From NCBI GenBank assembly GCA_947464215.1, contig CANHVX010000008.1, positions 1 to 17,366 of the forward strand: a stretch of DNA of 17,366 nucleotides, read 5' to 3'. Under the pieces are notes generated by a model. The model searched no databases and had not been told where the DNA came from. It saw only the letters and a list, made by a program, of their open reading frames with translations. Shown here piece by piece: positions 7,508 to 14,634 of the stretch (position 1 is its first letter; every line of letters begins with the position of its first letter). A program made the position numbers and the translations under genes. Source of the DNA: Pseudomonadaceae bacterium. GTDB taxonomy: Bacteria > Pseudomonadota > Alphaproteobacteria > UBA2136 > UBA6156.

Positions 7508-8212
7508 TTACAGCAGTTTTGCCAAAATGGCGTCGATGTCGTCTTGCTCGAGACCTTGGCCGGCCAGTTGAGGCCCTTGCAACAGCGCGGCATCCTCGCT
7601 GAGCTCGGCCTTGGTGGCTTCGTCGAGTTTGCCTTCGTTCTCCACCAGGCCAAAGACCACCACCATGCGCAGCACCTGGCGCTCGATCTCTTGCAGCGCC
7701 TTCACCACCTTCTGGATGCGTTGCACCGTGATATCCTGGAAGTTACAGGCCTCGAAAATGTGCGTAATGCTTGTTTCGGCCTGTGTCATGGCATCATCGA
7801 CACCGGCCATGACGTTCGGGTCTATCGGCGGCTCGGATGCCAGCAGGCGCTCGCGCAGGTCGGCATGGAACATGCCCAGCCGGTCGCATTCATCCATAAT
7901 TTTGCTGGTAGCCTGCTCGGTCATCTTTACAATCGCGTCGAGGTGGTTGTTCGCGTTGGGCAGGTGCTCGTCGGCGATGTTGCTTTCCTTGACCTCTTGC
8001 AGTTCCTTCTTGGCGCTGTTGATGAATTTCGCCAGTTCGCCAAGCTCGTGATACAACTGACTGGTCTGGCCGTGCACGCCATCGACCTTCTCGCCAAACA
8101 CCTCTTTGATGGCGTCGACCAGCTGCCATACCTCGGACGCGGGCACCATATCGCCCTTTTGGCTTGCCTCCAGCATGGCAATCCGTTCGCTTAATCTCAA
8201 TCGCTCGGTCAT
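7508..8212 (-). CDS. cheZ: CheY-P phosphatase CheZ
   Basis: The 234 residues form a mostly helical protein. The central active-site motif NFQDITVQRI (157-166) corresponds to the E. coli CheZ DFQDLT motif, which puts the catalytic Gln at residue 159. The last 12 residues (QDDIDAILAKLL) match the CheY-binding amphipathic tail of CheZ. In the family, two CheZ chains form a four-helix bundle and the Gln positions a water to hydrolyse the CheY aspartyl-phosphate, ending the motor signal. GGAGAG about seven bases upstream of ATG 8212 supports the start. It follows cheY by 57 bp and is probably cotranscribed with its substrate protein. Confidence 0.93.
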   Translation of the reverse strand: MTERLRLSERIAMLEASQKGDMVPASEVWQLVDAIKEVFGEKVDGVHGQTSQLYHELGELAKFINSAKKELQEVKESNIADEHLPNANNHLDAIVKMTEQATSKIMDECDRLGMFHADLRERLLASEPPIDPNVMAGVDDAMTQAETSITHIFEACNFQDITVQRIQKVVKALQEIERQVLRMVVVFGLVENEGKLDEATKAELSEDAALLQGPQLAGQGLEQDDIDAILAKLL

Positions 8213-8269
8213 TGTCGGGCTCTCCGGTCTGTTATGATTTCTGAAACTATATGAATGGTTGAGGATTGA

Positions 8270-8653
8270 TTAAAAATCGCCAATAACTTTGACCATTTTT
8301 TCCTTCAGCGTGGCCGCATTGAAAGGTTTTACAATATAATTGCTTACCCCTGCCTGCACCGCCGCAATCACGTTCTCGCGCTTGCCTTCGGCCGTGACCA
8401 TAATGAACGGTGTGGCTTTATACTTATCGTCGGCGCGCACCTTGCGCAGCAGGTCTATCCCCGTCATTTTCGGCATGTTCCAGTCGGAAATGATGAGATC
8501 GTAGGGCTCTTGGCCTAACCTTTCCCAGGCTGTGGTGCCGTCGTCGGCCTCTTGCATGTTGGTAAAGCCCAGCTGACGCAAAAGGTTGATGACAATACGG
8601 CGCATGGTTTGCGCGTCGTCAATCACCAGAATCCGCATATTTTTGTCGACCAT
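8270..8653 (-). CDS. cheY: Chemotaxis response regulator CheY
   Basis: A single receiver domain of 127 residues from ATG 8653. With this start the active-site numbering equals that of E. coli CheY: Asp12/Asp13, phosphoacceptor Asp57 (ISDWNMPKMTG), Thr87, Tyr106 and Lys109. Phosphorylated by CheA, it binds the flagellar switch (FliM). AGGG eight bases upstream of the ATG supports this start. A longer in-frame ORF continues upstream to 8791 but adds 46 residues with no domain. The gene is the first of the cheY-cheZ unit and lies about 210 bp beyond the lptB stop. Confidence 0.96.
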   Translation of the reverse strand: MVDKNMRILVIDDAQTMRRIVINLLRQLGFTNMQEADDGTTAWERLGQEPYDLIISDWNMPKMTGIDLLRKVRADDKYKATPFIMVTAEGKRENVIAAVQAGVSNYIVKPFNAATLKEKMVKVIGDF

Positions 8654-8862
8654 GGGTGTAACCCTGTTTTTATTTTCCGTTGTTGTATGCAAACCCGATA
8701 ATCGGGCCGCACCTGTCTTGTTTTTGGCTGCACCTGCAAGATGCGCCTGACATTCCACCATCTTTTCCCACGAATCAGCCCTTTTTGCCAAGCTGACAGG
8801 CCCCGGAATTCCCCTTTTATGTGACCCCTTGTGGCATTTCGGATTATATGATGTTTCGGGTA
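8654..8862 (-). promoter_or_regulatory. lptB-cheY spacer with candidate cheY promoter
   Basis: On the minus strand a perfect TATAAT lies about 8841-8846 (context CATCATATAATCC), but no good -35 hexamer stands 16-18 bases upstream. A 13-bp palindrome, CCCGAT-A-ATCGGG (8694-8706), lies about 40 bases before the cheY start and could be an operator or a small hairpin. I looked for sigma-54 (GG-N10-GC) and sigma-28 (TAAA-N15-GCCGATAA) elements and found none that fit. No intrinsic terminator for lptB is evident. Confidence 0.3.
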
Positions 8863-9600
8863 TTAGGCCATGGGGGTGGGCGGAAGAGTAAAATCGTCGC
8901 CCAGATACACCTTCTTTACATCTTTATTGGCCGCAATGTGTGCCGGCGTGCCCTCGGCAATGACGCGGCCCTCGGCCATAATGTAGGCGTGGTCGACCAG
9001 GGCCAGGGTGTCGCGCACGTTATGGTCGGTGATTAAGACGCCCATCCCCCGCTTTTTCACGTGCAGAACCAAGCTTTTGACGTCGCGAATGGCAAGGGGA
9101 TCGACCCCGGCGAACGGTTCGTCGAGCATCAGATAGGAGGGATTGGTGGCCAACGCCCGGGCGATCTCGACCCGGCGCCGTTCGCCGCCAGACAGGGCCG
9201 TTGCGGGGCTATCTTTCACCTTGTTCAGGCCAAATTCGGCCAAGAGCTCATCGCGTCGCGAGACCAGCTCGGCGTGCGTGCTGCACACCATCTCGAGCAC
9301 GGCCTCGAGGTTTTGGCTGACCGTTAAGCCCCGAAAAATACTTGCCTCTTGCGGCAAATAGCTGAGGCCCAGCCGCGCGCGCCGATACATGGGGAGGGGG
9401 GTGAGATTATGGCCATCGAGCGTGATGGTGCCGCTGGTGATGGGGGTGAGGCCAATAATTGCTTGAAATGCGCTGGTTTTACCCGCCCCGTTGGGCCCCA
9501 GCAAGGCCACCACGGAGCCCTTTTCTACCGAAAAACTTACGCCCCGCAAAATGGCCCGCTTGCCAGCGTTGCGGATGAGTTGGGTTGCCTGGAGTGACAT
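8863..9600 (-). CDS. lptB: LPS export ABC transporter ATPase LptB
   Basis: This cytoplasmic ATPase powers LPS extraction from the inner membrane with LptF/LptG. The 245 residues show Walker A GPNGAGKT (35-42), the Q-loop around PQEA (83-86), signature LSGGERRRVEIARAL (136-150), Walker B YLMLDEP (156-162, catalytic Glu161) and the switch His193 in ITDHN. The YLPQEASIFRGLTVSQNL stretch is typical of LptB. The start ATG 9600 begins MSLQATQL, with no strong Shine-Dalgarno sequence. It lies 20 bp after lptA. LptF and LptG are not in the window. Confidence 0.97.
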   Translation of the reverse strand: MSLQATQLIRNAGKRAILRGVSFSVEKGSVVALLGPNGAGKTSAFQAIIGLTPITSGTITLDGHNLTPLPMYRRARLGLSYLPQEASIFRGLTVSQNLEAVLEMVCSTHAELVSRRDELLAEFGLNKVKDSPATALSGGERRRVEIARALATNPSYLMLDEPFAGVDPLAIRDVKSLVLHVKKRGMGVLITDHNVRDTLALVDHAYIMAEGRVIAEGTPAHIAANKDVKKVYLGDDFTLPPTPMA

Positions 9601-9620
9601 AGGTTGAGACGGTGAGATAT

Positions 9621-10136
9621 CTATTGGGGCACAAATGTTGCTTTAACGCTGCCTTGGCTGTTGGTAACGGTCGCCTGTTGGGTTTTCAGACTATACACAA
9701 GACGGTCTCCCGTCAAACGGCTGGGGCCCCGGCTTAAAGTAACGCTGCGTCCGCTCAGCACCAGCTGGGCCTCTTGCCCCCTTTGGGCGGGCGTGTAAAC
9801 AGCCTTGTCTCCGGTGGCCATCTCGGGGGGATTGCCCGGCTTGCTGAGCACCACGTTGCCCTGGGCCTCGAGGCGGCTGATAGCCCCGCCCTTACCTGTG
9901 CCCCCATACTCGACCTGCACGGCATCGGACTCGAGCACAAAGCTACCCGCGGCCTGCGTTTGGGTTACCTTCACCTTGCCGATAAAGCGTGCCGTACGGT
10001 TGGCGTGGGCGACTTCCAGCCGCACGGCGGTGATGGTGACGGGAGCCTGAGGCTCGGCATGGCTGAGAGGGGCAACGATAGCCGCCCATGCGCATATCGC
10101 GATCCCTAGGCTTGGGAAGAGGTGTTGGCGCTTCAT
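9621..10136 (-). CDS. lptA: Periplasmic LPS bridge protein LptA
   Basis: The 171 residues begin with a signal peptide (MKRQHLFPSLG, hydrophobic core, cleavage near LSHA/EPQ). They continue with an OstA/LptA beta-jellyroll domain: VTITAVRLEVAHANRTARFIG, then VVLSKPG, then LTGDRLVYSL. LptA subunits stack to form the periplasmic bridge that carries LPS from LptC to LptD. Three in-frame ATGs (10157, 10151, 10136) are possible; 10136 is chosen because AAGG stands eight bases upstream and the signal peptide starts correctly there. The upstream choices would lie 2-8 bp from the lptC stop. Confidence 0.92.
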   Translation of the reverse strand: MKRQHLFPSLGIAICAWAAIVAPLSHAEPQAPVTITAVRLEVAHANRTARFIGKVKVTQTQAAGSFVLESDAVQVEYGGTGKGGAISRLEAQGNVVLSKPGNPPEMATGDKAVYTPAQRGQEAQLVLSGRSVTLSRGPSRLTGDRLVYSLKTQQATVTNSQGSVKATFVPQ

Positions 10137-10159
10137 GTTGCAAACCTTCATGGACATGG

Positions 10160-10723
10160 TTATGGGGTTGGTGTGGGAACAAATGTTGCGCTTACACCCT
10201 GCGAAAACACAAGGCTTGAGATACCCAAATTCGCCTCTGCGTGCCCGGCGGTAAGAAAAAAACGCCCTCCCGACCACTGCCCCTCGGTGACAGCCCCTTC
10301 CGGCAACACAAGTTGGCTGTTGCTGACGTTAAACCACGCCCGTTCGGCTTGCACCCTCAGTGACGTTTCCGCCCCCCCAGAACCGGTGCGCCACTGGGCC
10401 GAAGGATGCTGCAAATCTAACTCGCCGCTGTTGGCGACAGGGCCATCTGCTGATGTTTCGGCTAACTGTGTGGCGGTGGTGGCGCTTATCTCCCACCGCT
10501 CGCCCTGGGTGCTGCGCCCGGTGTAGCGCGGGTGCTGGATAACCCCTGTAACGGTTGCGCTAACCCCGGTGCTGAGGCTGATGGTGGTGGGATAGGCCGC
10601 CGTTGGCCCTTCGGCCGGTTGGCCGATACGAAATATGCGGCTCTCCTGAACGTTTAACATCAGCAGCAGCACCAATATGCCTGCTGTGACCATCAGCAGT
10701 ATAAGCAAAGCACGTCGGCTCAT
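10160..10723 (-). CDS. lptC: LPS export protein LptC
   Basis: The protein has 187 residues with an N-terminal membrane anchor (RRALLILLMVTAGILVLLLM, about 3-22) and a periplasmic beta-rich domain with LptC-like features (RIFRIGQ near 28, QGERWEISATTATQ near 72). It collects LPS from the LptB2FG complex and hands it to LptA. Start ATG 10723 lies 2 bp after the kdsD stop, which points to coupled translation; no strong Shine-Dalgarno sequence is visible. Sequence conservation in this family is low, so the call rests partly on position between kdsD and lptA. Confidence 0.85.
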   Translation of the reverse strand: MSRRALLILLMVTAGILVLLLMLNVQESRIFRIGQPAEGPTAAYPTTISLSTGVSATVTGVIQHPRYTGRSTQGERWEISATTATQLAETSADGPVANSGELDLQHPSAQWRTGSGGAETSLRVQAERAWFNVSNSQLVLPEGAVTEGQWSGGRFFLTAGHAEANLGISSLVFSQGVSATFVPTPTP

Positions 10724-10725
10724 GG

Positions 10726-11676
10726 TTAGACGATGCCGCGGTGGAGAAGATCTTGAACCCGGATCAACCCCACGGGTTTTTCCCCTTCCACAACCCACAG
10801 GCTTGTCACGTTCTGGGCGTCCATTTGGGCCGCCGCGGCGGTAGCCAGTGGCTCGGGGCCGATGGTGCGGGGGTTGGGGGTCATCACGCTGTGGGCGGTT
10901 TCGGTCAGCAGGGTGGGGGTGAGGCGACGCTTCAGGTCGCCATCGGTAAAGATGCCAGTGAGATTCCCTTTTTTGTTAGTAAAGCCCACACACCCCATAT
11001 TGGCCCGGGTGAGCGTGACCAGCACCTCGCTCATCGAGGCTTCTTCGGTGAGAAGGGGCAGTTTTTCAGCCACCATCACCTCGTGCACACGCAGCAGTTG
11101 CGCCCCCAGTTTGCCGCCCGGGTGAAAGCGCGCAAACTCTTCTTTGCTGAAACCCCGCCGCTCCATCAGGGTAACGGCCAGGGCATCGGCCAGCGCCAGG
11201 CTGACCGATGTGCTGGTGGTGGGCGCCAGGTTGAGCGGGCAGGCCTCGCGCTCGACCCGCGTGTTGAGCACCGCGGTGGCTGAGCGGCCCAAGGTGGATT
11301 CTGGCTTGCCGGTAATGGCAATGAGCGGGATGCGAAACCGCGTGGCGTATTCCAGCACGGCCGAGAGCTCTTTGCTTTCGCCACTGTGTGACAAGGCCAA
11401 CAGGCAATCGGCCCCGGTTATCATGCCCAGATCGCCGTGCAAGGCCTCGGTGGGGTGCACAAAAAAGCTGGGCGTGCCCGTGCTGGCCAAGGTGGCGGCG
11501 ATTTTACCCCCAATGTGCCCCGATTTACCAACCCCCGTAACAATGATACGCCCCCCTTTGGCCGTGGTTTGCGCCATAAGGGTAAGCGCGCGCTCGAGCG
11601 CGGGGTCGGTTTGCAGGGCCTCGGCCAAGGTGGTGAGCGCCTTGGCATAGGTGGTGAGCAACGTGATGGCAGGCAT
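10726..11676 (-). CDS. kdsD: Arabinose-5-phosphate isomerase KdsD/KpsF
   Basis: It interconverts ribulose 5-phosphate and arabinose 5-phosphate, the first step of Kdo synthesis for LPS inner core. The 316 residues carry an SIS domain (GVGKSGHIGGKIAATLASTG from 48, Lys51; HPTEALHGDLG at 74-84; SHSGES at 96-101), the conserved FHPGGKLG hinge near 184, and two C-terminal CBS domains (about 200-255 and 260-315, the second ending LIRVQDLL). All expected motifs are intact and the length is normal. AAGGGG nine bases before ATG 11676 supports the start. It lies 18 bp from the exonuclease gene upstream and 2 bp from lptC downstream. Confidence 0.96.
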   Translation of the reverse strand: MPAITLLTTYAKALTTLAEALQTDPALERALTLMAQTTAKGGRIIVTGVGKSGHIGGKIAATLASTGTPSFFVHPTEALHGDLGMITGADCLLALSHSGESKELSAVLEYATRFRIPLIAITGKPESTLGRSATAVLNTRVEREACPLNLAPTTSTSVSLALADALAVTLMERRGFSKEEFARFHPGGKLGAQLLRVHEVMVAEKLPLLTEEASMSEVLVTLTRANMGCVGFTNKKGNLTGIFTDGDLKRRLTPTLLTETAHSVMTPNPRTIGPEPLATAAAAQMDAQNVTSLWVVEGEKPVGLIRVQDLLHRGIV

Positions 11677-11694
11677 GATGCAAAACCCCTTTGG

Positions 11695-12357
11695 TTAGTG
11701 GTGCGCGAACAGATCGGCACCGGCGGTATCTTGCGCGTAGCCGCGCAGGTCGAGCTCTATGCGGGTGGGCAGAAAATGGAGCGCCTGCTGCATGACATGG
11801 GTCAGGTTCTTTTCGGCCAGTTCGGCCATCAGTTTTTGGGTTAATTCGTGGAGATACAGCACATCGGACGCGGCATAGGCCTGCTGGCTGGTGGTGAGTT
11901 CGGGCGCTGACCAATCGGACATTTGCTCGGTTTTATCGAGTTCGGCCCCTACATAGAGTTTTACCAGTGTGCGAAGGTTGTGCTTGCCCTCGTGCGGGCG
12001 CGCCAGCTTGCTGGCAATTTTGGTGCAGAACAGGGGCCCGATATCGGCGATATGAAGGTGGGTTTGCAGCATGGCGATATCGAATCGGCCATAATGAAAA
12101 AGCTTGGTCAGGCGTGGATTTTCCAGATGCTTCCGCAAGTTGGGCGCGGAGATGGCAGGGGCATCGGGGTGGTGGGGAGGGGTGAGTTTGACCAGCCAGG
12201 CATCGCCCTCGCCATTGCCAACCTGAATAAGGCATAATTTATCGGCGCTGAGCGACAGGCCTGTGGTTTCGGTGTCTATGGCCATCATGCCGCTGGAAAA
12301 GGTGAGGCCGGTGGGGAGGTCATTCTCGCACAGGTGAATGCGTGGGGGTGTGAGCAT
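11695..12357 (-). CDS. rnd: RNase D-like 3'-5' exonuclease
   Basis: A DEDDy exonuclease domain of 220 residues. Asp28 and Glu30 lie in AIDTETTGL, Asp93 in FHYGRFDIAML, and the final Y-x3-D pair is Tyr161/Asp165 in YAASDVLYL. The conserved HNLRTLVKLYVG and SDWSAPELT segments are also present. It is much shorter than E. coli RNase D and lacks the C-terminal HRDC domains, as is usual for alphaproteobacterial forms found beside kdsD. The family trims tRNA and other RNA 3' ends. Start ATG 12357 has AAGG eight bases upstream; an in-frame TTG at 12393 is less likely. A candidate promoter (TTGACC, 17 bp, TAAGGT at 12393-12365) would start transcription almost at the ATG, so a very short leader is possible but unproven. 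Confidence 0.93.
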   Translation of the reverse strand: MLTPPRIHLCENDLPTGLTFSSGMMAIDTETTGLSLSADKLCLIQVGNGEGDAWLVKLTPPHHPDAPAISAPNLRKHLENPRLTKLFHYGRFDIAMLQTHLHIADIGPLFCTKIASKLARPHEGKHNLRTLVKLYVGAELDKTEQMSDWSAPELTTSQQAYAASDVLYLHELTQKLMAELAEKNLTHVMQQALHFLPTRIELDLRGYAQDTAGADLFAHH

Positions 12358-12426
12358 GGCCACGACCTTAGCGGTTTTGGGGAGCGGGGTCAAACCGAGG
12401 CGGATGCCATACCTGGTGGCCCCCCC

Positions 12427-12456
12427 TTGACAGAGGAGTGCGCCGTAGCTGACACT
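12427..12456 (+). promoter_or_regulatory. Candidate promoter for the MipA/OmpV gene
   Basis: A perfect TTGACA (12427-12432) stands 18 bp before GACACT (12451-12456), a poor -10. It lies about 30 bp upstream of the start codon, in the divergent region shared with the RNase D gene. The -35 is convincing; the -10 is not. Confidence 0.3.
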
Positions 12457-12485
12457 TCAACCCATATGAAAAAAGGGGTAAAACA

Positions 12486-13259
12486 ATGACACATGCGACG
12501 TTTGGGGTGGTGGCAGGGAGCGTTTTGGCCCTGATGGCCGGGCAAGCCATGGCGGACGATTCGGTTTGGAGTGCCTGGCACGGCACCGTGGGCCTGGGTG
12601 TGGTCACCGGCCCCGCCTTTGACGGTAGCGACGAAACCACAACAGCGCCCGTGCCGTTGGTGGATGTTGAGCACCGCGATGGCCGCGTGTTTCTTTCCAC
12701 CCGCAATGGGGTGGGCTACCGCATTGTTAACACCGAAGGGGTGAAAGCAGGGGTGGCCTTGACGATGGTGGGTGGGCGCGACAGCAGCGATGATAACCGC
12801 ATCGCCCGTTTTGAAGACATTGACACCGCAGCGGGTGCCCAAGTGTTTGGTGAGTATGCGGTGACGGATTCGGTTAACCTGACCGGCGATGTGACCCAGA
12901 GCCTTGGCGGTAGCGATGGCTGGCGAGCCACCGTGGGCCTTGGCACGGCCCGCCCGCTGACCGACCGCCTGCTGGCCACCGCCGGCGTGAACACCACCTA
13001 CGCCAGCAAAGACGATATGAAAACCTGGTTTGGGGTGACCCCCGCCCAAGCTGCCGTGAGCAGCCTGGCCCGCTATACGCCCGATGCCGGATGGCGCGAT
13101 GTGGGTGTGAATGTGGGGCTAAATTATGCCCTGACAGACACCTGGAGCCTTGGCGGTGGCATGGGCCTGACCCGTTTGGTTGGCGATGCTGCCGATAGCC
13201 CAATTTCCAAAGAAAACAGCGCCTTGGCTGGCTTTGCTGGGGTTACTTACCGCTTCTGA
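12486..13259 (+). CDS. MipA/OmpV family outer-membrane protein
   Basis: The 257 residues start with a signal peptide ending MAGQAMA/DDSV and continue as beta strands with MipA/OmpV hallmarks: GPAFDGSDE near 42, GRVFLSTRNGVGYRI near 65-80, GGRDSSDDNRI near 95-105, WFGVTPAQAA near 180, LTRLVGDAADSPIS near 229, and a terminal aromatic (VTYRF) for outer-membrane insertion. Family members are small beta-barrels or MltA-interacting scaffolds; the precise role here is unknown. The start is set by AAGGGG about seven bases upstream. The n-region before the hydrophobic core has no Lys or Arg, which is unusual. It is the only plus-strand gene, diverges from the RNase D gene and converges with cheR. Confidence 0.9.
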   Translation: MTHATFGVVAGSVLALMAGQAMADDSVWSAWHGTVGLGVVTGPAFDGSDETTTAPVPLVDVEHRDGRVFLSTRNGVGYRIVNTEGVKAGVALTMVGGRDSSDDNRIARFEDIDTAAGAQVFGEYAVTDSVNLTGDVTQSLGGSDGWRATVGLGTARPLTDRLLATAGVNTTYASKDDMKTWFGVTPAQAAVSSLARYTPDAGWRDVGVNVGLNYALTDTWSLGGGMGLTRLVGDAADSPISKENSALAGFAGVTYRF

Positions 13260-13270
13260 TGCTCATGAAC

Positions 13271-13294
13271 CCCCGGCGGTTACGGCTGCCGGGG
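13271..13294. terminator. Hairpin between convergent mipA-like gene and cheR
   Basis: A 7-bp GC-only stem (CCCCGGC at 13271-13277 and GCCGGGG at 13288-13294) with a 10-nt loop lies in the 42-bp space between the two stop codons. There is no clear T-tract on either strand, so it may be a weak bidirectional or Rho-assisted terminator. Confidence 0.4.
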
Positions 13295-13301
13295 CTCTGG
13301 C

Positions 13302-14510
13302 TTAAAGCTTGGGTGTGCCGGGCGGGGCCTTTTGGTAGGCGATGGAATTGGTGTGCGATTTATCGGGCCGCAAAATGTGCCGTTGGCTGTAGATGTTTTC
13401 CGAGTGGCCCAGGAGCACAAAGCCGTCTTCGTGCACGTTGTTGGCCAGGTTTTGCACGGCTTTTTCCTTGCTCGCCTCGTCGAAGTAAATCAGCACGTTG
13501 CGGCAAAAAACAATGTCGAATTTACCCAGGGCACCGCACCGGGAGGCATCCATCAGGTTGCCCTCTTGGAATTTGCAGATGCTTTTGATTTCGGGTTTGA
13601 GTGACCAAATTTCGCCCGATTGGCTGCTGGGATCATGGGTAAAATATTGCTGGAGGAGCGCCGGTGGCACATTGCGGATGTTATACTTTCGGTACACGCC
13701 GGCCCGCGCTTTTTCCAAGGCGTCGTGGCAGATATCGGTGCCGACCAGCTCCCACATCAGATCTTTCCCCACCAACCCCAGATCTTTTAGCATCAAAGCC
13801 AACGTATAGAGCTCGTCGCCGGTCGAGCTGGCGGCCGACCATATCCGCAGCCGCGATTGCTTTTGTGCCCGCCGCGCGTGGACCAAGGGCATCAAAATTT
13901 CATCGCGGAAGGCCTGGAGTTGAGGCTCGTGGCGGTAAAAAAACGTTTCGTTGATGCTGACTTCGTCGATCAGATATCCGTATTCGGGGCGGCCGGATGG
14001 GCTGGTGAGGTAGGTGTAATAGTCGTCAAAGCCTTTCAGCCCTAAGGCTTGCACGCGGGTATCGAGCTTGGAGGCCAAAAAATAGCTTTTGTTGGCGTCG
14101 AATTTCATCCCGGAAATATCGTAGACAATTTTGGCAAAAATCTCGAATTGCTGGGGCGAGAGTTGGGGGCGGTTGGAGGATGTGATTCCTGCTGAGATGG
14201 CTGCGGGCGCTGCCGAAGCGCTGGGCATTATCGGGGCAGGCCTGGGAGCTGGAGCTGCCGTGGGAACAGCCGCAGGTTTAACCGGTGCGGAGAAAGCCGC
14301 TGCGGGTGCTGAGGTGGGCGTGGAGGGATACGGGACCGCTGGTTTGGGCGCTGGCTTTACCATAGCGCTTGGGGCGGGCGTAGCCGGGGCAGGTGCAGGA
14401 GGCTTGGGGGCCGCCGTAACAGGCGCGCTTTCTTTGCTGGTTGATGGCACCGTTTGTCCGGAGGGGTTAACCCACGTTGGGCGTGTAAAGGGATTGGCCG
14501 GAGACGACAT
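13302..14510 (-). CDS. cheR: Chemotaxis receptor methyltransferase CheR with Pro/Ala-rich N-terminal tail
   Basis: It transfers methyl groups from S-adenosylmethionine to receptor glutamates. The 402 residues from ATG 14510 have a disordered Pro/Ala/Ser-rich tail at about 25-112, then the helical CheR N-domain (LSPQQFEIFAKIVYDISG from 117). Next is SINETFFYRHEPQL (185-198), the SAM-binding strand IWSAASSTGDELYTLAL (223-239), GTDICHDAL, FCRNVLIYFD (335-344) and LGHSEN (367-372). The glycine-loop motif reads SSTGDE where most CheR proteins have CSTGEE/QE. An in-frame TTG at 14546 would add 12 residues; ATG is preferred although neither start has a strong Shine-Dalgarno sequence. The tail is absent from textbook CheR (about 280 residues) and may tether the enzyme to a partner. 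Confidence 0.95.
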   Translation of the reverse strand: MSSPANPFTRPTWVNPSGQTVPSTSKESAPVTAAPKPPAPAPATPAPSAMVKPAPKPAVPYPSTPTSAPAAAFSAPVKPAAVPTAAPAPRPAPIMPSASAAPAAISAGITSSNRPQLSPQQFEIFAKIVYDISGMKFDANKSYFLASKLDTRVQALGLKGFDDYYTYLTSPSGRPEYGYLIDEVSINETFFYRHEPQLQAFRDEILMPLVHARRAQKQSRLRIWSAASSTGDELYTLALMLKDLGLVGKDLMWELVGTDICHDALEKARAGVYRKYNIRNVPPALLQQYFTHDPSSQSGEIWSLKPEIKSICKFQEGNLMDASRCGALGKFDIVFCRNVLIYFDEASKEKAVQNLANNVHEDGFVLLGHSENIYSQRHILRPDKSHTNSIAYQKAPPGTPKL

Positions 14511-14634
14511 GGATGCAGACTGCTCTACAACAGCCTGGTGGAGCAATGCTTTGCTATGTATTTTGAACGATTGGTTCCGGGTGCTGTGGCCGTGCTACCA
14601 TAAATGGGTTGAAATGTGTGTTGTCGGATGATTT

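Noticed and set aside
8654..8791. 46-residue N-terminal extension of CheY
   Set aside because: The extension has no domain features, and ATG 8653 has a Shine-Dalgarno sequence and gives exact E. coli CheY numbering.
14131..14631. Plus-strand Gly/Ala-rich ORF of 166 codons
   Set aside because: It is the antisense shadow of the Pro/Ala-rich tail of cheR.
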